DNA of 64,000 bases, from assembly GCF_900110765.1 (NCBI RefSeq), contig NZ_FOEO01000011.1, positions 1 to 64,000 of the forward strand, written 5' to 3'. Shown here piece by piece: positions 59,165-64,000 of this stretch (the first letter of the stretch is position 1; the number at the start of each line of letters is the position of its first letter). Both the position numbers and the translations under genes were made by a program. The notes beneath the pieces were generated by a model. It saw only the letters and a list, made by a program, of their open reading frames with translations. It was not told the DNA's origin and did not search any database. This stretch comes from Pseudomonas sp. NFACC02. Its GTDB lineage: Bacteria > Pseudomonadota > Gammaproteobacteria > Pseudomonadales > Pseudomonadaceae.

Positions 59165-60039
59165 CTCGTAGCGACCTCTTTGAGAAGGGTGTCAGCGGCC
59201 AGCTTGCCGAGGTTATTACCCGCCAGCGGGCTGTCGCCGGTCAGCAACTTACGGTCTTTGAATGTCGCTCCGGAAATATCCTGATTGACGATCTCAACCC
59301 CTAACGCTTGCAGTCGCTCGCCGAATTTCCAGGTCAGATGCCCCGGCATGTAGCCGATATCAGGCGTCTTTGCATCAAGAGCGTCGGGAAACGCACAGAT
59401 CTTATAGCCGTTGAACAGGTAGGAATTCTTAGATTCGCCGAGAGCCGCCGCCAACAGTGCCGCTGGGCCGTGGCACAAGGAAATTACAAACTTATCCTGG
59501 GCCATGGCCCACGCCAGAACGGACTTCACGTCAGCACTTTCCGGTAATCCGATGAGGGCGCCGTGCCCCCCTGGTATGAAGACGCCGATGTAGTCGGATT
59601 CCTCGCCCAATGCATTTTCAATCACGTCGGCCAGTTTGAGAGGCTTTTTGAACTGCTCACGGTACTTGGCGTAGAACCCTTTCACTTCGGTGTCTTCGGA
59701 GGGCATCGCCCACAACTCGAACTTCACGGGATTTCCCGACAGCGTAGCAACGTCAAAAGCAAAACCCGCTTTGTCGAGGTGGTACATGGGCAGCAACGTT
59801 TCGACCGGATGATTACCGGTTGAAAACATCGTTCCATTGTCCGTAAGCAGATAGCGCTCATCCGCACCAATCATCAAAACCTTCCACCGTCCTCCTTTAT
59901 AAGGAGTGGGGTATTCAGCGTCACCGAGATCTGATTTAGGCGCGGTGAATTGGCTCAACGAATAGGGTGAGGGGAAAAACGCGTTGTCCTCCGCTTGATC
60001 CGGGGTGGGGCGTTTGTCTTCATTTTGCACGCTTGTCAT
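59161..60039 (-). CDS. hchA: Hsp31/HchA-type DJ-1 family protein (glyoxalase III/chaperone)
   Basis: A 292-residue DJ-1/PfpI superfamily protein of the Hsp31 type. The nucleophile elbow [14 protein letters not shown] has Cys189-His190, Glu80 is in [11 protein letters not shown], and [13 protein letters not shown] is the oxyanion region. Hsp31 has glyoxalase III and holding-chaperone/deglycase activities reported. AAGGAG precedes the ATG at 60039. First gene of the pair with the LuxR solo. Confidence 0.9.
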   Translation of the reverse strand: MTSVQNEDKRPTPDQAEDNAFFPSPYSLSQFTAPKSDLGDAEYPTPYKGGRWKVLMIGADERYLLTDNGTMFSTGNHPVETLLPMYHLDKAGFAFDVATLSGNPVKFELWAMPSEDTEVKGFYAKYREQFKKPLKLADVIENALGEESDYIGVFIPGGHGALIGLPESADVKSVLAWAMAQDKFVISLCHGPAALLAAALGESKNSYLFNGYKICAFPDALDAKTPDIGYMPGHLTWKFGERLQALGVEIVNQDISGATFKDRKLLTGDSPLAGNNLGKLAADTLLKEVATR

Positions 60040-60103
60040 GGTTTTCTCCTTCGGATGGGTGATTGCCTTGATCGATGCTAGTAGCGTGGTCTGGCCCTCG
60101 CAA

Positions 60104-60119
60104 TGAGGGGATTCCCTCA
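60104..60119 (-). promoter_or_regulatory. Dyad TGAGGG-N4-CCCTCA upstream of hchA
   Basis: A perfect 6-bp dyad with a GATT spacer, 64 nt upstream of the hchA start codon. It is a candidate operator for the LuxR-type regulator of the same operon. Confidence 0.35.
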
Positions 60120-60341
60120 ATAAGACACGCCGACATCGGATAGGTGCGGGCTTCAATTGCAGCGCCAACTCTGTTGAAACGGACTGAATTAAGCCGTCTG
60201 CACCGGGGCGTACCCAGTGGTGGCCAGTCTGGGCTTGTTAACGGATGGTCGGTTCACGCTTCAAGCGACTTCGAAGGGATCAGCAATAAGGGACAGTGCA
60301 ACGGGGGTGTGCGCGGAAGGCGAAGTCTCGAATCATGGGCA

Positions 60342-60370
60342 CAAAAAAGCCAGCTCGACGCTGGCTTTTC
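60342..60370 (-). terminator. Intrinsic terminator of amrZ
   Basis: On the minus strand, AAAAGCCAGC, short loop, GCTGGCTTTTTTG. The rest of the 350-bp gap between hchA and amrZ has no other gene. Confidence 0.88.
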
Positions 60371-60390
60371 TGGGGCTGGGAGGCGCCGAC

Positions 60391-60717
60391 TTACTCGTCG
60401 TCGTTCCCCAGGCTGGTGTCGTGTGCAATCAGCGACACGAGGGCGTTCTGCTGGCGATGAGCGAGCTGGCGGAAACGTTGCAGCAATTCACGCTCATGCA
60501 GTGACAGCTCAGGGCTGTCGAGGCGCAGTTTAGGTTCGTCACCCAGAGCGCCTTCCTGAATCAGGCTTTGCTCAAGACGCGCGATGATTTCAGAGTTCAT
60601 GCTGCGGTGGTTGTCTTTGGAAACCTCCGCAATGCGCTCGCGCATACCTTCCGGAAGACGGACAACGAACTTGTCAGCTGTGCGACTGGAATAATTGGCC
60701 TGTTTCATAGGGCTCAT
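60391..60717 (-). CDS. amrZ: Ribbon-helix-helix regulator AmrZ
   Basis: A 108-residue Arc/MetJ-type regulator. The N-terminal strand-helix [20 protein letters not shown] and [20 protein letters not shown] match AmrZ/AlgZ of P. aeruginosa closely, as does the C-terminal tetramerisation region [20 protein letters not shown]. AmrZ controls alginate, motility, c-di-GMP and biofilm genes. The start may be 60717 or the ATG at 60708; neither has a strong ribosome site. Confidence 0.95.
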   Translation of the reverse strand: MSPMKQANYSSRTADKFVVRLPEGMRERIAEVSKDNHRSMNSEIIARLEQSLIQEGALGDEPKLRLDSPELSLHERELLQRFRQLAHRQQNALVSLIAHDTSLGNDDE

Positions 60718-60915
60718 ATATTTAACCGATTTAGTTCAAAGGGGGAGGCGGTTCATGCATTAGGCCGCGAGATGTCAACCTCTGACTGTCATTTTGGCTA
60801 AATGTTCAACCGTCCAACATAAAGGCCCGCCATCATGCATCAATCCGTCGGAACCTTGGCGTCAAATCTGTGACAAATATTGAACTAGATAAAGGCGTTT
60901 AGCCAGCACCAATTA

Positions 60916-60945
60916 TCAGAAATGCGTTCTGGTTTGCAAAGTTCC
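60916..60945 (-). promoter_or_regulatory. AlgU (sigma-22)-type promoter of amrZ
   Basis: On the minus strand GGAACTT (at 60945-60939) is followed 18 nt later by TCTGA (60920-60916). This fits the AlgU consensus GAACTT-N16/17-TCTGA with one extra base. It would give a leader of about 190 nt. AlgU control of amrZ is established in P. aeruginosa. The 446-bp gap 60718-61163 contains no other recognised feature. Confidence 0.55.
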
Positions 60946-61163
60946 CGACCACCGTTCATCCGATCAACGGCCGCCAAGGACGCGGGTTTGCGCGGTGATG
61001 GCTATCTGTCTTCAGCGTAGAGGGATCTGCAGATAATTTCGAGAAAGGTGGCAAGAAAGAGACGAAGGGTCAGTCAAGGGATGGAGCGGCCCTTACATTC
61101 GCGAGCAAGAAAGCCGGATCGGTGGGGGCTGCACGTACCCATCAGCCCGTCGGCACAGGAGGC

Positions 61164-61361
61164 TCAGGGCTTGGCTTGGCGCAACACCGGATCGAACTTG
61201 ATTCTACGGCCTACGAACAACGCTGCAAGGAACAGGCTCGCGAACACGCCGCTGGCCGTTTTGGCTGCAGTGCTCAGCGTGTCCATCGAAGGTGGAAGCA
61301 ATTGGTCAACGGCGATGGCCATGATGGCCAGGATCAGAAAGGACAGTGCTGCTTTTGACAT
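61164..61361 (-). CDS. Small membrane protein, 65 residues
   Basis: It starts MSKAALSFLILAIMAIAVDQ; two hydrophobic helices (about 4-20 and 33-50) are followed by a basic tail GRRIKFDPVLRQAKP. Function and family not recognised. A weak ribosome site precedes the ATG. Confidence 0.55.
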   Translation of the reverse strand: MSKAALSFLILAIMAIAVDQLLPPSMDTLSTAAKTASGVFASLFLAALFVGRRIKFDPVLRQAKP

Positions 61362-61413
61362 GGCGGTTCTCTAAACGAAAGACTGACTGGCAAACCCGAC
61401 TTCACAGACCGTA

Positions 61414-61665
61414 TCAGAATACCCAGCGTTCGGAGCGTTCCACCGGGATCGCTTCATCGGTGTCGTTCGCCAGCATTGCATCCGAGCGATGCGCGGGTTG
61501 TGCGACGAAGCGCGGTGCCTGTTTGATGAGGTAATGCGGTTGAGCTTGAACAGCGACGCTTTCTGTATGGGCAGCATTGCTGGTCTTGTTGCCGTCGTCC
61601 TGAAAGTGGAAAGCCACGAGAGCGACGAGGGCTGCTGCGTTCAACAGAGAGAGAGTCATGTTCAT
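61414..61665 (-). CDS. Small secreted or anchored protein, 83 residues
   Basis: From the ATG at 61665: MNMTLSLLNAAALVALVAFH gives a signal/anchor helix, then a hydrophilic Gln/Ala/His-rich part (HTESVAVQAQPHYLIKQAP) ending PVERSERWVF. The frame continues upstream to 61848, but that part contains a second unlikely hydrophobic run. Family not recognised. Confidence 0.45.
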   Translation of the reverse strand: MNMTLSLLNAAALVALVAFHFQDDGNKTSNAAHTESVAVQAQPHYLIKQAPRFVAQPAHRSDAMLANDTDEAIPVERSERWVF

Positions 61666-61979
61666 CTCGATTACCTTCGCTTGGAATTCGGTTTTTGAAG
61701 GAGGGATTGCTCGAAGATGAGTAATGCAGCCTGCATGCCAAGCGTTAATCAAAAAAAATATCAACAAAATCAGAAGGTTATAGGTGAATTGGCTGGCCTT
61801 CAGGTTGCAGTTTGCAATGATGTCATTTTGCGGCATTGCAATTTGCATGGTGTCCTGAAGCTGCCGGGTTAGGGTGTTGTGGACTACACCCTAAAAAGAC
61901 AATGACGACATGACAAAACAAGGGCTTGCCGTTAACATGCTCGCCGTCCCGCTGGCGCCATTCTGGGTGCCGGCCCCGT
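61666..61979. other. 314-bp AT-rich gap before tRNA-Arg(CCT)
   Basis: No convincing gene. The A/T-rich stretch 61741-61790 contains several A-runs. The tRNA promoter should lie at about 61910-61960 but no clear hexamers are seen. Confidence 0.4.
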
Positions 61980-62056
61980 GTCTCAGTAGCTCAATTGGAT
62001 AGAGCATCCCCCTCCTAAGGGGAAGGTTGCAGGTTCGAACCCCGCCTGGGACACCA
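61980..62056 (+). tRNA. tRNA-Arg(CCT)
   Basis: 77 nt, acceptor GTCTCAG paired with CTGGGAC, anticodon loop CTCCTAA (CCT), TTCGAAC T-loop, encoded CCA. Confidence 0.97.
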
Positions 62057-62376
62057 TATAATCAAGCCGTTTAGCTGGATTTCCTGATAGCTCGTCGATT
62101 GAGTCTTCTCACGAGTTCCCATTCTGGGTCCCACTTCCGTGGGCGTTCGGTATTCAGTCAACTTTTCAATGGAATCGGATTCTTCTGGTCGATTTCGAAA
62201 TTGATGCCCTGGCCGTTCTCCCTCCCTGTGTAATCGAACCCCAATGGAAAAGTCATTGTGTATTCGACTGACCCCTGCGTCGGATTTGACCCGCACGCTG
62301 CGTAAAAATGATGACTGTTTCCTGCGGTGGCGCCAGGCTGTAATCGACCAAAAGCGAGCACAAGAGGTCGGTAATC

Positions 62377-62675
62377 CTGCACCGCGACCTCTATGGAGAC
62401 ATTATGTTTCCCGTGCAGATGGCTATCCTCCTGTCTGAGCCTGATGACGATTTTAGCGGCGGCGAATTCGTGCTGACCGAACAACGGCCACGGATGCAGT
62501 CCAGGGTCAGCGTAGTGCCGTTGCGCAAGGGCGATGCCGTGATTTTTTCTGTCAATCGCAGGCCCGTGAAGGGGGGGGTAGAGGCTTCTACTCCGTGTTC
62601 ACCCGCCACAGCGTGAGCGAGGTGCGGGCGGGGGACCGGTTTACCTTGGGGGTGATATTCCATGATGCGCAGTGA
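62377..62675 (+). pseudogene. 2OG-Fe(II) oxygenase remnant, N-terminus decayed and frameshifted at a G8 tract
   Basis: From 62377 the frame reads LHRDLYGDIMFPVQMAILLS, with the HxD iron ligands, then GGEFVLTEQRPRMQSR and the core PLRKGDAVIF, all family-like. At a run of eight G (62571-62578) the frame breaks. In the next frame it resumes RGFYSVFTRHSVSEVRAGDR and ends FTLGVIFHDAQ at 62675, with the distal His. Upstream (62057-62376) no open frame supports the expected N-terminal half; only degraded pieces are visible. In other pseudomonads a full-length gene of this type sits near ada, as I recall. Confidence 0.75.
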
Positions 62676-62773
62676 TGGAACGGCCAATGTGTCGGATTTG
62701 AAAGCAAGACTCGGAGTTTTAAGGCAGCTTATTAGCGATAGGTTGTTACAAATCGCGAACATAGGGCATTGCC

Positions 62774-63865
62774 ATGGACTGCGTTGAAGACCAAACCATC
62801 CAACCGGTACTGAGGTCCGAGGACGATCCGCGCTGGAATATCCTCGTAAACCGTCAGGCTGACGCGAATCTCGATTTTGTCTACGGAGTTCTGACCACCG
62901 GGGTTTATTGCAGGCCCTTCAGTCCGACCAAGCTGCCTCGGCCAGAGAATGTCCTGTTTTTTGACACCGCAGCAGAAGCCGAGAGGGCTGGGTTTCGCCC
63001 CTCCAAACGCAACAGCAGCAACCCGGAGGTCGTCGCTCAGAAGCACGCCGCGGCAGTTGCCGAAGCGTGTCGGCTCATCGATACATCGGACACGGTACTC
63101 AACCTGGGCGATCTGGCCGAGCAGGTGGGCATGAGCAGCTTCCACTTCCACCGCGTGTTCAAGAAGCTTACGGGCCTGACGCCTAAAGCCTACAGCGTCG
63201 CTTCATTGCGTTCGCGCGTCAGAGACCAGCTTTCGCTGAGTGGCACCATTACCGACGCTCTCTATGAGGCTGGCTATAACTCCAATAGCCGATTCTATGA
63301 GGCGTCACAAAACATCCTCGGCATGAAGCCCTCCGAGTACCGCGCCGGGGGCGCCAACGTGGATATCAAATTTGCACTGGGCGAAAGCTCGCTGGGTTCG
63401 ATTCTGGTGGCCACCAGTGCGCGTGGTATTTGTGCCATTTTGTTGGGCGATGACCCCAATGCGCTGGTAGAGAGCTTTCAGGACCAGTTTCCCAACGCCA
63501 ACCTTATCGGCGGCGACGCCGAGTTCGAGGCGATGGTGGCCATTGTCGTCGGCTTTGTCGAATCGCCAGGTACAGGCCTTGCGCTTCCGTTGGATATCCG
63601 TGGCACCGTATTCCAGGAGCGGGTGTGGCAGGCGCTTAGGGATATTCCCGCGGGAACGACCGAAACCTATTCTCAGGTCGCCGCGAGAATAGGCATGCCT
63701 GCCGCAACCCGTGCAGTGGCCAACGCATGCGGGGCCAACAAGCTGGCGGTGGCGATCCCCTGTCACCGCGTGGTGCGCAGTGATGGATCGTTGTCCGGCT
63801 ACCGATGGGGAGTGGAGCGTAAGCGCAAGTTGATCGAGCGCGAGAAGAGTATGCACACTTCATAG
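62774..63865 (+). CDS. ada: Ada-type methylation regulator / O6-methylguanine-DNA methyltransferase, sensor zinc site degraded
   Basis: A 363-residue protein with all Ada parts: N-Ada (about 15-85), an AraC HTH (LAEQVGMSSFHFHRVFKKLT; ALYEAGYNSNSRFYEAS), and a C-terminal methyltransferase with PCHRV and acceptor Cys330. In N-Ada only Cys46 (the E. coli Cys38 position, in GVYCRP) remains. Positions equal to Cys42, Cys69 and Cys72 are Ser50, Ser77 and Asn80. Zinc coordination, and so phosphotriester sensing, should be lost while O6-methylguanine repair should work. Confidence 0.9.
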   Translation: MDCVEDQTIQPVLRSEDDPRWNILVNRQADANLDFVYGVLTTGVYCRPFSPTKLPRPENVLFFDTAAEAERAGFRPSKRNSSNPEVVAQKHAAAVAEACRLIDTSDTVLNLGDLAEQVGMSSFHFHRVFKKLTGLTPKAYSVASLRSRVRDQLSLSGTITDALYEAGYNSNSRFYEASQNILGMKPSEYRAGGANVDIKFALGESSLGSILVATSARGICAILLGDDPNALVESFQDQFPNANLIGGDAEFEAMVAIVVGFVESPGTGLALPLDIRGTVFQERVWQALRDIPAGTTETYSQVAARIGMPAATRAVANACGANKLAVAIPCHRVVRSDGSLSGYRWGVERKRKLIEREKSMHTS

Positions 63866-63942
63866 ATGAACGAATGAGCAGCCCCGACAATGACCGCTAC
63901 CCTCAGCGATTGTTGCCTTTCACTGATACGCACCGTATGAAC

Positions 63943-63977
63943 AAAAAAGCCACGGGCTTTCAACCCGTGGCTTTTTC
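63943..63977. terminator. Bidirectional terminator at the right end
   Basis: AAAAAAGCCACGGG, loop CTTTCAA, CCCGTGGCTTTTTC: stem with A-run before and T-run after. Confidence 0.9.
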
Positions 63978-64000
63978 TTTACCGCGTATCAATGCCGGCA

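Noticed and set aside
62015..62296. A 93-codon minus-strand frame ending in GSNLQPSP
   Set aside because: Its end is the reverse complement of the tRNA T-arm, a well-known false protein signature.
61980..62773. tRNA-Arg(CCT) as the attachment site of an integrated island
   Set aside because: No integrase gene and no repeated copy of the tRNA 3' end is seen downstream. The short shared ATTCTGGGT word on both sides of the tRNA is too small to count as att.

Overview
The window is chromosomal DNA of a fluorescent-type Pseudomonas (P. fluorescens / P. syringae lineage rather than P. aeruginosa). The evidence is the GC-rich coding DNA, REP/REPIN elements of the Pseudomonas type in about a dozen intergenic gaps, and long stretches whose gene order I recall from P. 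aeruginosa PAO1: cpxR-cpxP-cpxA next to yciI-yciB, the phhABC/phhR block, and acsA-aotJQMOP-argR-aruCFGDBE-alaS-lysC-rsmA-tRNA-mgtE. Names rest on protein motifs and gene order read by eye; no database search was run.

Layout. 1-305 is the end of an IS4-family transposase. 0.4-12 kb: a DUF454 membrane protein, a YecA/UPF0149 protein, recQ, a MarR regulator, a FimV-like LysM protein, a SelW-like CxxC protein, an LpxH/PlcP-like metallophosphoesterase preceded by Pho-box-like repeats, a DUF962 protein, an AraC regulator, trkH and a YdjA-like nitroreductase. 12-16.6 kb (minus strand): the cell-envelope stress module cpxA, cpxP and cpxR, then yciI and yciB. 16.6-21.6 kb (plus): rnm/yciV, yciO, scpA, scpB, a DUF1289 protein and rluB, covering RNA end processing, chromosome condensation and 23S rRNA modification.

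21.7-22.9 kb holds the most unusual unit: a 45-codon acidic peptide gene ending in Met-Trp-Pro-Phe, a strong intrinsic-terminator-like hairpin, then a divergent M29-type metallopeptidase. This layout resembles a RiPP precursor with its maturation enzyme. 23.4-32 kb: an aromatic amino acid permease, arfB, an MFS transporter, two small unknown genes, and the phenylalanine catabolic operon phhA-phhB-phhC with its divergent regulator phhR. 32.7-49 kb: acetyl-CoA synthetase, the arginine/ornithine ABC transporter and its regulator ArgR, and the whole arginine succinyltransferase (AST) pathway. ArgR half-sites (TGTCGC) precede aotJ and aruC. Import, sensing and conversion of arginine to glutamate and succinate are therefore encoded side by side.

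49-58 kb: an FMN-riboswitch-controlled lumazine synthase (ribH2), threonine aldolase, alaS, lysC, rsmA, tRNA-Ser(GCT), tRNA-Arg(ACG) and mgtE. 58.4-64 kb is more variable: a LuxR solo overlapping hchA, amrZ with an AlgU-like promoter, two small membrane or secreted proteins, tRNA-Arg(CCT), a decayed 2OG-Fe(II) oxygenase gene, and an Ada protein that has lost three of the four zinc cysteines of its sensor domain.
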